A stretch of DNA of 64,000 nt from Ministeria vibrans ATCC 50519 (lineage: Eukaryota; Opisthokonta; Filasterea), in the NCBI GenBank assembly GCA_943704425.1, contig CALSCP010000335.1, positions 70,391 through 134,390 on the forward strand. Direction: 5' to 3'. The first letter of the stretch is position 1. Each line of letters starts with the position of its first letter. Below are positions 23,939-37,382 of this stretch, piece by piece. The notes beneath the pieces are model-generated. The model did not search any database and had not been told where the DNA came from. It worked only from the letters and a program-made list of their open reading frames with translations. Position numbers and translations under genes: made by a program.

Positions 23939-24703
23939 TTACATTGTTCTTTCGCATATTACATACCAATTGTCGCGTTCAAAGCCAGTCTGGACCACTT
24001 TCAGTTGGGCGACACTCCCCACAAGTTCTTCCAGCTCTCCCTTGCGAAACAAATGATAAAATCGTTGGTAGACCGTCTCCTCAGGTGGTGTGGGGTCAGT
24101 CTGATTTGCAGCTGTCGGCTCGCCACTTGAAGGCGTCGTCTTGCTGGCGGCTGCGGAAGACGAAGACTTGTCAAAGCGACGTTGCAAGTGCCAGGGGACG
24201 AGGACGTCGCCGTTGCCGTCGTGTGCGTCGACGAAGCGGCGTTGTTCGAGCGCCCACACGTAGATGAGAAGGAGTCCCCCGACGCGTACAAGTCGTGCCA
24301 TCTCTTCAACGGCGCGCGCACGTCTCTGTGGAGTCATAAGGTGGTGAATGACGGCGACGGAGATGGCCGCGTCAAAGGCAGCGGAGCGCAGTGGCACCGA
24401 AAGACAATCGGCAACGACGCAATCGTTGCGCCGCTCTGTATTCGCGCGACACTCCGCCGCAAGGCCGATGCTGCGGTCAAGGCCGACAAAGGCGAGCCCG
24501 CTGCTGGATCGCATGTACTTGCCGTTGCCGCAGCCCACATCGGCGACGAGGGAGTACGGCGGGAGGCCGTCCAAGAACGTCTGGACGGCGGGCCACGGCG
24601 AGTGGCGCGTGTGGCTGAAGTGCGACGCAATCTTGTCGTACACCGCATGTACGTATTGGGCCTCGAGCTCGTCTGCCTCAACATCGCTTTTCGGTTCGTT
24701 CAT
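23939..24703 (-). CDS. TRM9: Trm9-like tRNA (carboxymethyluridine) methyltransferase
   Basis: Single exon, 254 aa. The family methylates wobble-position cm5U in tRNA to mcm5U with a Trm112 partner, using SAM. The N-terminal Trm9 signature ADELEAQYVHAVYDKIASHF is followed by HTRHSPWPAVQTFLDGLP, motif I VADVGCGNGKYM, motif II VGLDRSIGLAAEC, and VVADCLSVPLRSAAFDAAISVAVIHHL. After motif IV comes GGLLLIYVWALEQ (human and yeast have the same WALEQ). An inserted Ser/Ala/Thr-rich loop of about 35 residues (KSSSSAAASKTTPSSGEP) precedes the C-terminal YQRFYHLFRKGELEELV...ERDNWYVICER. It is one of few intronless genes here. The Fe-dependent dioxygenase part of animal ALKBH8 is absent. Confidence 0.95.
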   Translation of the reverse strand: MNEPKSDVEADELEAQYVHAVYDKIASHFSHTRHSPWPAVQTFLDGLPPYSLVADVGCGNGKYMRSSSGLAFVGLDRSIGLAAECRANTERRNDCVVADCLSVPLRSAAFDAAISVAVIHHLMTPQRRARAVEEMARLVRVGGLLLIYVWALEQRRFVDAHDGNGDVLVPWHLQRRFDKSSSSAAASKTTPSSGEPTAANQTDPTPPEETVYQRFYHLFRKGELEELVGSVAQLKVVQTGFERDNWYVICERTM

Positions 24704-25075
24704 TTCAATGAATAAAAAAAAAATTCTGAAACGTTTCCCGGTTTTAAATATTAGTCATGAAAATAGGTATAGTTCAACGAAGAGTAGTACAATGCTTCCA
24801 CCATAGGCCACCCTCAAGAAGAAGAAGCAACCATAGACTCACAGATCCGCTTTTGCAGCAAAAGCATGAATAATTGGAAGAATTCGGAGAGAGACTGGAG
24901 GCAGGGACACCGAGAGCACGTCCCTGCGAGACAAAGCTGTACTATAATCATAACAATACAATTATTATGGAGAAGACGTCTTGATTAAAAAAGACTAACA
25001 CTTAATACTAGACTCCCGCTATAGCCTATAGGCTAACCAAAAATTCAAAGTTGAAGTGATTCCAAGTGCTTTGTA
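24704..25075. other. Intergenic with dispersed-repeat copies
   Basis: 372 bp between Trm9 (its 5' side) and MOK (its 3' end). Sequences at 24776-24825 and 25018-25045 resemble the dispersed repeat seen at 20531 and 56526. No coding content recognised. Confidence 0.4.
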
Positions 25076-28000
25076 TTACATGGTGGTCAATGATGGCAAG
25101 ACGGCGGCAGTCGACGTGGATGCAGTGCGTTGCGTTGGCTGCTGAGGCGGCTGCTGTGGTGGTGGTGACTGTGCCTGCGCTTGGCGTTGAGTGCCGGAGT
25201 GTTCGCGTTCACTCGGCTCGATGGGTGATGGAGTGGGACCCAACGAGCGAATCTTGTGCTCGCTCTTGCTGAAGAGCGACGGAAGCACGCTGCCCGTCGA
25301 GAGAGTGGACGCCTGACGGGAAGCAGCGGTATTGTCATTGGCGACGTCGACGACAAGAAGCGCTGCTGACTCTTCGCGGGTAACACGTTTGGTGGGAACA
25401 GGCGCCACGAGTGTGGCCATTTGCGGCGGTGGTTGCGTCTGTTGTACAGGCGGTTGAGGAGGTAGAGTGCGCGTGGCGCTGGTCAGGGTGGCAGTGGTGG
25501 TCGTGGTGGTGGTAACCACAGGTCCGATAATGCCAGCGCTTGATGTGGTGACTTTGGTCTGTGAGAGCGACAGGGACGCACTGGCCGCCTTGGCAGCGTC
25601 CTGCTGATCATGGGCGGCGACGGTAGCAGCGGCAGCAGCGGCAGCGGCGGTACGGGCCTGCGCAGCCACCTGAGCCTGCTGCTCCTTACGGCGCGCACGT
25701 CTTCTCTCGCGCGCAGCCTCCTCCTCATCATCCACCGCTGACTCCTGCTGCGGCTGTTGCTGCTGCTGCTGTGGCTGCTGTGGCTGCGGTGGCTGTGGTG
25801 GCTGCGCGGGCCCTTGATCATGAGCACTCGCCTCTGCCTTGCGCTTGATCGACCGTTGCTTGGGCATTGTTCCGGCCGGCTTATCGCCCACCGGTGGATG
25901 CGGCAGCACGCCCTCACCACCGCCGCCACCCCCAGTCGTAGTAGTCGTAGTAGTCGTGGATGTCGCCGTGGCCGTTCCTGCGCCCTCTCCTCCTTTCTTG
26001 TTGCTCACTGGCACTCCTCGTGGCTAATAGATGATCGTCCATGTCAATATCAATCAAGCCTAAATACCTCTTTAAGTTTTTACCACTGGTTTCGTAATGT
26101 CAATTCCGCGTTTGTCCAGCGATCGCAGTTCCCGAAAGTACGGATGACGCAGCGCCTGTCGAGCAGATAATCTAAAGCACATGGAATAAAACCCCAAAAA
26201 TCAAAGGTCAAAAAAACTGGGCAAAAAGAGTTCAATAAACTGACCTCAAATCCGGATCATATTCCAACAATCCGCGGAGCAAATCAATGCAGTCTGCGCT
26301 CACGTGCTGTAGCTTTGCTGCAATCCCCACTCCACTTTTTTCGGGGAATTTGAACTTCATTTGTGGCGAATTTCTGAAAAAAAGAAACAAAAGTGAGCTT
26401 TGTCTTCATTGTTAATTCTTCTTGTTTACTTTCTGATCTTCTCAAAGACTTCTTTTGAAGGAGTTCCAATAATGTCGTGAATTTTGGCAATCTGATCGAG
26501 TTCATTTGCGCCAGGAAAAAGCGGATAGAGCGAAAGAACCTAAAAACACAAGCACACGCGCACAGCAAACAGGTTTAAGTATATTTTAATGTGAAAACTG
26601 CTTGCACAAAGTAATAAACAAAACGAAAGCGAGTCACCTCAAAAAGAACACAACCGACACTCCACATGTCCATTTTGTACGAGTAAAACCCGTCAGTAAG
26701 CAGACACTCGGGAGCGCGATACCATCGCGTGCTAATGTACTCAGTATAGGGCTGAGAGAAGACAGGAAAAAAAAAAAGAGAGGCGGAAATGAGACGTTTA
26801 AAATAACAAACAACTTTTCTTCTTTTTTGTTTACTTGGCGACTGTATACGCCTCTGCATGAGCCGAAATCGGCCAATTTGATGATGTTGTCTTTAAGAAG
26901 CACATTTTCTGGTTTGATGTCGCGATGGAAAACACCATTTCTACTCGCCACAACACACAGGCGATTAGTTAGTAATTAATAAAATAATGGGTTGTATTCT
27001 TCTTCTTCTACTTATATTAATTTGTGTGTGTGTGTGTTGATTTATAGTAATAATTACCTATGCATGTGATCCAGTGCTTTGCAGAGCTGGTACGTGTACA
27101 GTTTGACGCGTGCTTCGCTTGGGTACTGTCGGCGACTGCGAATAAACTCGTAGATGTTCATGTCCAGCAGTTCCATCACAAGAGCCAGTTTGCCTTGTTT
27201 TTTTTCACTGAACAACAAAGCAAGCCAAAAAAAACATAACAGTCATTAATGCATCAATACAAATGAGAATAAAAGAATAAAAATAACGTCACAGTGTAAT
27301 TTATATATTAGTAGAGTGATCATGAGAAGGACAAGAACGTTTAGAAGCATCAGCTTTTGGTATTCATGAGAATGATTGTGAAGTAAAGAGAACTGAAAAA
27401 TTCAAATCATCACATTGAAGAGAGTATGTACAAACGTCTCGTAGTTGTACACACGGAATAATATGTCTTGCAAGGTATTTTTGATCAAAGAATTTGTGGA
27501 CATGCGTTGCCAGGGGCGACCGGATAATCAAGAGGCAGAGCAAGGCGAATGGTGCATTGTGCACGGTATCAATTGTTCCAATAGGACAATGCGGTCAACA
27601 TGGGAGGTTGGTTGTTGACGGGGGAGCGTCAAGATGACGAGAGTAGTGAGGAGAATTTTTTTCTCAGACTTGGTATCTGTTCGTAAAACGACGGTAAAGA
27701 AAAGGATTCTTACTAGATAACCTCGTACAGCTTGACGATGTTGGTGTGAGGATTTAGTCTTTTGAGAGCCTGGATCTCTCTCAGGTTGTTGACTTGCTCC
27801 AGACTGACAGTGATGGAACGTAAAAGACAAAAGGCAAACGTCAGTGGACAATCGGGCCATTTCCCGTTGACAGCGAGTACCTTTTGAAGCGAGTCTTCAT
27901 GATCTTAATGGCCCGCCAGGATCCATCCTACTCAGATGAAAGGTGGCGCGTGAGAAAAGCAAGCGTGCAGGGAGCAAGGCGATCATTTTTCTTCTTCGCG

Positions 28001-28297
28001 CGCGTAGCAACCAGCCCGGCAACCAAGTCGCATTTTTCATTTTCTGTTTTTTTTTTCTATTTCTTTTGCAATCCCACTTAATGCCCTCTTGATGTAGTAC
28101 GATGGAAGACACACAGTCGTTAGAGGCATAAGCAGCCCCGACACGTACCTTGGTCGATTGGCATTTCAGCACTTCGGCAAAAGTGCCTTCGCCCTTTTTG
28201 CCTCGGACAACGTACTCTAAACGTCAAAGAGAGGAAGGAGGAATGACGAGACACATCCAGACGATGATACCCAAGCAAGGCAGTACTTACTGTCCAT
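25076..28297 (-). CDS. MOK: MOK (RCK-family) protein kinase with long low-complexity tail
   Basis: Eleven exons: 28297-28291 (7 nt), 28216-28149, 27927-27881, 27803-27714, 27207-27058, 26940-26835, 26751-26638, 26539-26430, 26373-26245, 26171-26084, 26023-25076; 618 aa, frame exact. Kinase motifs: [68 protein letters not shown] and a TEY activation loop in [24 protein letters not shown] and [19 protein letters not shown] identify MOK rather than MAK/ICK. These kinases control ciliary length or trafficking. The last exon encodes about 315 residues of Thr, Gly, Gln, Pro and Ala runs (T8, G6, Q6, A8) with a basic RRRARRKEQ patch, unlike animal MOK. Confidence 0.95.
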
Positions 28298-28445
28298 AGA
28301 TGTGGTTACACAAAAAAGATTACAAAAATATTGGAATTTGTTATGTTATTCTAATTATCGAAATTTATCTTTCTGCTTTCCAATGCGCTCTCCACACACG
28401 TAATCCGGAATGTGTACAATACAAATAGATCTTGATTTCACATGT

Positions 28446-29139
28446 TTACTCAAATCGCCGCAAAACAACGGGCTCTTGTCGGTTGGGCACAGTCACTTGG
28501 CTTGTCTCAGAGGGAGTCCAGCCTTGTACGTAGTCCGGACCAAATTTGTAATCAATCGTGACAAGGCGACGTCCAGGAGCAGCTGAAAGCCATGCACGGA
28601 AGGTGTCGGAGAACTTGTCAAGCGCGGGGGGAAGGAGATACACAACAATGGCGGTGGCGCCAAGTGATTCGACGTCAACGGTGTACATGTCCTGTGCGAC
28701 AAACGAAACGCGATCACTCAGTCCCAGTTCCTCCGCTTGATCTTCGGAGTGTTCAATCAAAAACGGATCCAACTCAACTCCAATGGCGCGCAGTTTCGCG
28801 TGTCTACATGTACAATGAGAGTGTGAGAGCTGACGACAATGACACGTTTCGTTGTATCTGAACCGTTTCAGTGCGGTAAAGACCACACGCCCATCGCCAG
28901 AGCCCATATCAAGCAGCACATCATCATCACGGAGATTCGCAAGGGCCAAAGCGGCGTCCAGTGCCGCTACGCGCGTCGGGAGGTAGGGCGACGTGAATTG
29001 TGTGCCCTCCATCGGACGCGTATTCACTGCAGGCGGTACGGCGGTCAGTGAGCCCTTCCTCTCACCACACTGCCTTACCCAAGGTGTTTGGCACAGGGTT
29101 GTCCAGCTCGTCGATGTCTTGCGGCAGCTCCGCAGAGTC
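28446..29139 (-). CDS. Small SAM-dependent methyltransferase (FAM173-like); 5' exon unresolved
   Basis: Certain exons: 29139-29079, 29026-28864, 28803-28446, phases consistent. It reads DSAELPQDIDELDNPVPNTL, TSPYLPTRVAALDAAL, then motif I VLLDMGSGDGRVVFTALKR, RAIGVELDPFLIEHS, VSFVAQDMYTVDVESL, TAIVVYLLPPALDKF and a C-terminal FGPDYVQGWTPSE. The DxGSGDGR...VGVELDP spacing is that of the FAM173/ATPSCKMT lysine methyltransferases, though the substrate is unknown. The intron 28863-28804 (60 nt) uses a GTTCAG donor. The start codon is not settled: the region 29200-29310 could encode a hydrophobic leader (IRRLILVLLTVAFVC), but I cannot connect it with confidence. Confidence 0.8.
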
Positions 29140-29199
29140 CTACAGAGTGGGTAAGACACGCTGAGTGGCGCAGAAGCGGCACTTTCGTTGTACAGTGAA

Positions 29200-29650
29200 A
29201 GGAAGGCCATCCATTAGAAAAATCGACAAGGCCCCTGAGCTCCACACGCACACACACACACAAAGGCAACGGTGAGAAGGACCAGGATCAAACGACGAAT
29301 CTGAAAAGTAATTTTGTGAATACTGAATAGTGATCACAAACGAAAAGACTGAAACCTCATCAACCACTTTGAGCTACAAAAGCATCGAGAGGGAGCATCG
29401 AGTCAAAGACGAGCTACTGAATACTGATGGCCAGACAGGTAACACGCGACGCACCAGATCGGAATTCAGGAAACGCAACGAGTTAACTCTTCTCCTCCGT
29501 TAACTTCATAACACTGCACACACATAATTTTTTACCCTCATCCTTTCCCATTCATCGCGAATCACTAATTAATCATCTCTCCCATCGACACACACACGCG
29601 GGACGCCCTCATTTCAAGCGCAAAAGCCTTCTCTTGTGTTTTTTGTGCCG
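29200..29650. promoter_or_regulatory. Divergent region upstream of the methyltransferase and the APC8-like gene
   Basis: Holds the unresolved methyltransferase 5' end and the promoter of the plus-strand gene starting at 29651. A short CA run (29250-29263) is present. No other feature recognised. Confidence 0.35.
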
Positions 29651-29941
29651 ATGCTTCGCATTTTCATCGCGTTAGCTCTCCTTTCTGGCGCAGTCCACGC
29701 CGCCGTCACCATGGAGGGGGTTATGCCGAGCATGGGCTCGTTCCGGATGTGCACGCGTCGCAACGACTCGCTCTTTGTGACGGATGCAGCGGGTGAGGCG
29801 CAGACAGAGCTGTCGCGCGCCACTGGACTGCGTCTCGCCGCCTTCCGCAACTACGCGCTCACCGACAATCGTGGCCGCGTGTCGACAGGTTCCTGTCGAT
29901 CCAATGTCACTGTCGGAGGCCTTTGGCAGGTACTGTGGCTC

Positions 29942-29979
<38 letters not shown>

Positions 29980-30624
29980 TAGTTGGCACATCTTCACGAA
30001 CAAATTGGCGAACATGAAGCGGCAGCTCATTACTACACTCGCGTTACCGAACGCGCAGCAACTGTACATCTTTTCTGTTAACTGCTCATTTGAGTTCTGT
30101 CCATCACACTCCTTTTCCCCTCCTTCCCCGTTCTCTCAGATGGAATATGCGTCTGCTGTGCGTGCGTGTAAGTTTCTTGCGCAGCACTTCCTGTCCAAGG
30201 GCGAAAATAGTCGTGCTGAAGTCTACCTCAACCGTCTCCTTGACTTTGGTGGCCCCGTACGCGCACACTCACCAGCAATTTAACATATTTTACTCATTGC
30301 CTCTCTCTCTCGCGCTCTATCTTTCACTTTGTTTCTTTTTCCCTCCCTCTTCTTTCTCTCTCACTACCTATCACTTTGTTTCTCTTTCTCTCTCTCACTA
30401 TCTATCACTTTGTTTCTCTTTCCCTCCCTCTAATTTTTTTTTCTCTCTCTCTCGCTTTTTCTCTACTACTTGTTTCTTTCTCCTCTCCCTGCCTCTTCCT
30501 ATATTTGCAGGATCGCGAGATTGCGAAAATTCAACTGCAGAACATGCGCATTTCAGATTCACTCTCAATCGATGGCGATGGGGGTTTGGGTGGACTAGAC
30601 TGCAGTCGCAACACCATTGTGTAA
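29651..30624 (+). CDS. APC8/CDC23 C-terminal exons joined to a signal-peptide exon (probable chimera)
   Basis: Exons 29651-29929, 29983-30063, 30140-30256, 30511-30624; 196 aa, all in phase. Exons 2-4 read LAHLHEQIGEHEAAAHYYTR, MEYASAVRACKFLAQHFLSK, AEVYLNRLLDFG and REIAKIQLQNMR, the final TPR helices of CDC23, the anaphase-promoting complex subunit. Exon 1 instead encodes MLRIFIALALLSGAVHAAVT and then GSFRMCTRRNDSLFV..., a secreted-type leader with no TPR character. A nuclear ubiquitin-ligase subunit should not carry this, and its 400-plus N-terminal residues are missing. A 36-T run sits in the joining intron. I read exon 1 as part of another gene, or the junction as an assembly or rearrangement break. 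Confidence 0.7.
29943..29978. repeat. Poly-T tract (36 T) between the leader exon and APC8-like exons
   Basis: Uninterrupted T run ending 4 bp before the exon 2 acceptor at 29982. Confidence 0.95.
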
Positions 30625-30655
30625 TAGGAACAAGGAACAACATACAATACACTGT

Positions 30656-33219
30656 TTAATCGACTGGAATCGCATTGTCGAGAATCACCACTGCTAGTTG
30701 AGTGGGCGTCGACAGAGCAGAGACTGCCACGGGCACACACAGACAGTGTTGTTTCGAAAGCGCCCGGGCTGCCTGTGTTGCCAGGTGCGCATGGCCTGCG
30801 TCTACACGACAGAGCAGTCGCATGTGCACACAGTCGTCCATGAGTTGCGTCTGTAGTCGCCTCACACAGTCCCACAGCCGCTCCAGTAACAGCGAACCAC
30901 ACATGTCCAATGTTATGGGATCCATTGAGGTCACAGACAAACAGTGTGCACCGCATTGCTCCACCACAAGCACAACAGGGCTCAAAGCAACACATACTTC
31001 CTCACGCACCCACGCAGGCAATGCGCGTACCACACCAAACCCTCCGCCACTGACACCACCATCACCATCATCGCTATCGTCATTGTCAGACTCCACCTTG
31101 CGCTCGCACTCCATCACCATATGCCACTCCACTTGCGCACCCCGAGGCAGTCCAGCCACACTGGCAAACACCACAGCCGTTGTTTGCCCATTTTCCCATT
31201 CGTTGCTCTCCTTTATACACTCTTTCGCAATCCTTTGCGTTGTGAGAAAGTGTTGTTAGTGAAATAAGTAATGTGATTTTCAACTTACTCAATGTCTGAT
31301 TCGGATGTGACAAAGCACAGACACAGAGTCACCACGGGCATTCGAGGCAGTTTGCTCGCCACAACGTCACGCACGCGCGCACAGTGTCGCAAGGCCAAAA
31401 GACCCTCCACAAACACACTAGAAAAATATCAGCACAAGAGAGAGAGAAAGAGAGAGAAAGAAAATGATAGGGAGAGAGCAGTGATAGAAAAAAGTAATAG
31501 TGATGGAAAACAAAAGTGATAAAGTGATGAAGAACAAAACAAAGTGAAAAATGGAGAACAAAAAGAGATACAACAAAGTGATAAAGTGATGAAGAACAAA
31601 ACAAAGAGATAGAACAAAGTGATAAAAAACAAAGTGATAGAAAACAAACAAATTTATAGAGCACAAAAGAAAGTGATAGAGAACAAAAACAAAAGTGATA
31701 ACAAAAAGTGATAGAATACAAAGTGATAGAACACAAAGTGATACAGAAATAGAAAAATGAATGTGAGTACCTTTCGTTGCATTGGGGAAACTCCATTGTG
31801 GCCGGAATAAGCCCAATCTGCCCCGAAAAGTACACTCGCGTGCCAATCTACATACAAAAAAAAACAAAATTAATCTTACAGTCAACATACAACAAAATAT
31901 TAATTCTTTTAAATTTGTCTCACTGTGATTGCTTGGCTGTACGGCCCGATGTTGGCGGGAGCCCAATGAGAGCGACTTTGGACATAGAGTGAGCGACGGA
32001 GCGGAAGAGCGATAGACGAACCATCGGAAGAGGAGGCACAGGGACGCGCAATCAGATCGAGCTGAATGGCACAAGGGGAGTCGCTCTGGAGCGCAACACA
32101 CACTCTACAACCACAATGTATGAGTACAATCTCATCATCATAGTATAAAAAGGCTACCGTGCGGGTGGGGAGGAGTGGAAAACAGAGGCGTAGAGGCCGT
32201 TAATGTGGGCAAAGAGGGACATGTCGGTCACGTAGAGATGCACAAGCAACACTTGTTCGCATGTGATGTGTTCGCGCGCAAGACAGTCTGATACAGAATT
32301 TTTAAAAAAATGCATTAGGCACACAGCAACACGTAAAGTGGTATACCGGAGAGAGCGGAAAAGGCGGATGAAAGATGTTCGACGGAAGAAACAGCAACAG
32401 AGAGTGCAAGAGATGATGAGGCATTGCGCACACAGGAGAGCACAAAGGGTTCTTGTGGCTCTTCTGTTGAGTGGGTTGCAGTTGCTGCACCCACGGCATT
32501 TTCCCCCTGAACGCGCTCTTTCCCATTCCACTGCTCAACACACTCTTCAATCTGAATGAAAATATAAACGTGTGTCTGTGTGAATACATGACACACATGT
32601 GCAAAAAATGTGAGTTACAAATCCAGTGACATGAGCATCCGCGCGAATAAGACGAGTAGTGTGGGCGAGCACCTCCGCGTCGTGCGTCCGCTCAGAAGCA
32701 CTCTTGGCCTCTACTGTCGCTGCGTGAATCAACAGATGCGCTACAGGACACACTGTGTCGTCCGACTCGCTCACAATGTTCCGCTCCCCACTGAAAAGAT
32801 GAAAGAGTCAGAACAAGCGTAAGTTAAAACCCACACACATAGTTATGTGATTACAGAATAATGCGTTGGGTGAAGAAGGGCGCATCGGTCGTGAATGTCT
32901 CATATTCGCCTCCTTCGCCGCACTCGTGTACCTCATACATTTGATTCTACCAGGCATACCACCAAACGTTAGAGTGTAATTTTCATTTTCACTCTTACCA
33001 GTTTCACTAGTGTCTGTTGCATTTCTGCAAGAGACTTTCCCAAATGACGGGAAGGTACTAGTCCTACATACGCACACACAACACAGACACACAAAGCGAT
33101 GAGAGACCACGCACAGACACAAACAGACACATACATACATACAGACACACATACAGACACACACACATATACACACAGACAGACAGACCGACAGACAGAC
33201 AGACAGACATACACACACA

Positions 33220-33260
<41 letters not shown>

Positions 33261-34066
33261 TAAAGTTTGTTTTTCGCACCGGCTGCAGCCACTTTGATGA
33301 GAACCGAGTTCATTTCTGCTGTGATCATTTCGTTGAGCAGTTCGTGTTGGTTCCGCTGCCACAGCCATGCCAGTGAGATTAAGCCCAGTCGTTTACAGCT
33401 ATTCAAATCGGAGGGTATCATAAGAGAGTGCATAATAAATAATAATCATTTCTATTGCTATGGTTGTTCGTACACATGCTCAACGCGGATGCGCTGGTAG
33501 TCGGAGAGAATGGCGCCGCTGCACACCGCTTCGACCTGGGGAAAGTGACGCTAACAGACCGAGTGCATAGTGTTTGAGACACATGAGGAGAAAGGGAGTC
33601 TCCCGCGTTTCCCAGTCAGTCCAAACCTTGACATCGCTGAGCAGCTCGAGCAGATCCTCAACCTCGTCGTCGGCACACACGCTGTACTCCATCGACACAA
33701 CAGTGGATCGCCCCTGAATCTGCCGACGGACCAGCGGCAGCTCGGCCGCCTGCGCAATCAGTGCCACTGCCTCGTGCCCCACCGTTTGGTACATGAAGCT
33801 GTCGAGTTCGTGCTCTACGCAGCGCACCAATGAGTCGACTGTGCGCATCTCTCTGTTTCTCGCGCCCTACTTCCACTTTCAGGCTGCAGATTCGCAAAGG
33901 CAACCACCTCATGGCCAAGGGCGAGGCATTGGACGACCGAATAACAGCTGTCCTTGCCGCCACTACGCAAGACGAGAGAGAGAGAGAGGGAGAGACAGAG
34001 AGAGAGAGAGAGTCAGTGACTGAGTGTGAGTGTTGAAACGGACCTCAGCAACGCAACCACTTTCAT
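30656..34066 (-). CDS. DPH6: DPH6 diphthine-ammonia ligase fused to RidA-like domains
   Basis: Fourteen exons: 34066-34044, 33962-33871, 33814-33627, 33550-33474, 33398-33280, 33063-32999, 32946-32855, 32790-32619, 32551-32347, 32287-32158, 32104-31924, 31847-31771, 31417-31289, 31232-30656; 708 aa, frame exact. The enzyme amidates diphthine on elongation factor 2 using ATP and ammonia. The N-terminal ATP-pyrophosphatase domain has [81 protein letters not shown] and [16 protein letters not shown]-terminal residues hold two RidA (YjgF) modules; one shows [10 protein letters not shown] and [14 protein letters not shown]. Yeast Dph6 has the same fusion, human DPH6 does not. The first exon is 23 nt with a GTCCGT donor. 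Introns include (CA)n and the recurrent AAAGTGATAG word. Confidence 0.95.
31438..31770 (-). repeat. Tandemly degenerate AAAGTGATAGAAAACAA repeat in DPH6 intron
   Basis: About 330 bp of intron made of AAAGTGATA, AGAACAAA and GAAAACAAA units. On the transcribed strand it reads as repeated TATCACTTTGTTTT in a pyrimidine-rich context. The same word occurs singly in introns of other genes (see findings). Confidence 0.85.
33064..33258. repeat. CA/GACA-rich microsatellite in DPH6 intron
   Basis: CACA, ACAT and GACA units covering most of the intron between exons at 33063 and 33280. Confidence 0.9.
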
Positions 34067-34344
34067 CCTTTGTGGCAACAGGCAAGGTTACTTCACACTC
34101 CGATAGGCAATAGTCTTATCCTCGCTTGCCTGTCGTCTACTACAAACAGAAGATCAAAGTGATTCAATAATCAATAGTCATCAATTTTCAAAACCATATC
34201 AAAATCAAATTTTCGAATCATTTTTTTTATTCAATCTTTACCGCGCGTGGCTACCCCTCCACGCTGCGTAACCTCTGACTGAGCTCACTTGAGTTTCACG
34301 TTTTATTTTTGTGACATCAATCTGAGCGATAACCAAAAAAAAAA
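34067..34344. promoter_or_regulatory. Divergent promoter region, DPH6 / AMPK alpha
   Basis: 278 bp between opposite starts, AT-rich in the middle. No defined element recognised. Confidence 0.45.
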
Positions 34345-37016
<2,672 letters not shown>

Positions 37017-37382
37017 TCGTGTCCTCTTCAGGCCCCATAGACCATAGGATATGGTCCCTATGAATTATGATTCTCTTCTCAATACACAATGGTGATTCAA
37101 ACCTTTCATTTGAAAAAAGTTGTAAAATCGAATGCATAATTAAAATATTTTATGATAATGATAAGCAACGACAGCTTGTCAGAGCCCTAGGCCCTTATTT
37201 AGCCCCCACTGCCCACTGGGGGTATGGCGTACCATTGCGATCACCTCACTGGGTATCAACTGCACTTTTCCTTTTGTTGTAGAGTGGTTGTAGATCCCCT
37301 GATGACTATTTCTGAATATTCTTGATTCTTCTCATTTGCAGAATTGCTCAATATTTTCATCGACGACGCCTCTCTCATCAAC
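37017..37382. other. Intergenic, AMPK 3' side / NAP1 5' side
   Basis: 366 bp. An imperfect inverted repeat at 37036-37062 (CATAGACCATA, loop GGA, TATGGTCCCTATG) lies 20 bp past the AMPK stop. It shares the CCATAG core with the dispersed repeat. The remainder is AT-rich. Confidence 0.5.

Noticed and set aside
31418-32101. 227-codon minus-strand frame rich in Phe/Leu/Ser
   Set aside because: Read-through of the DPH6 intron repeat joined to part of exon 11 in a different frame; the spliced DPH6 model explains it.
33064-33258. CA/GACA-rich stretch as a CRISPR-like array
   Set aside because: No spacers of constant length between conserved repeats; ordinary microsatellite in a eukaryotic intron.
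37036-37062. Inverted repeat as a transcription terminator hairpin
   Set aside because: Eukaryotic Pol II genes do not use such hairpins except histone mRNAs; it shares its core with the dispersed repeat, which is a simpler explanation.
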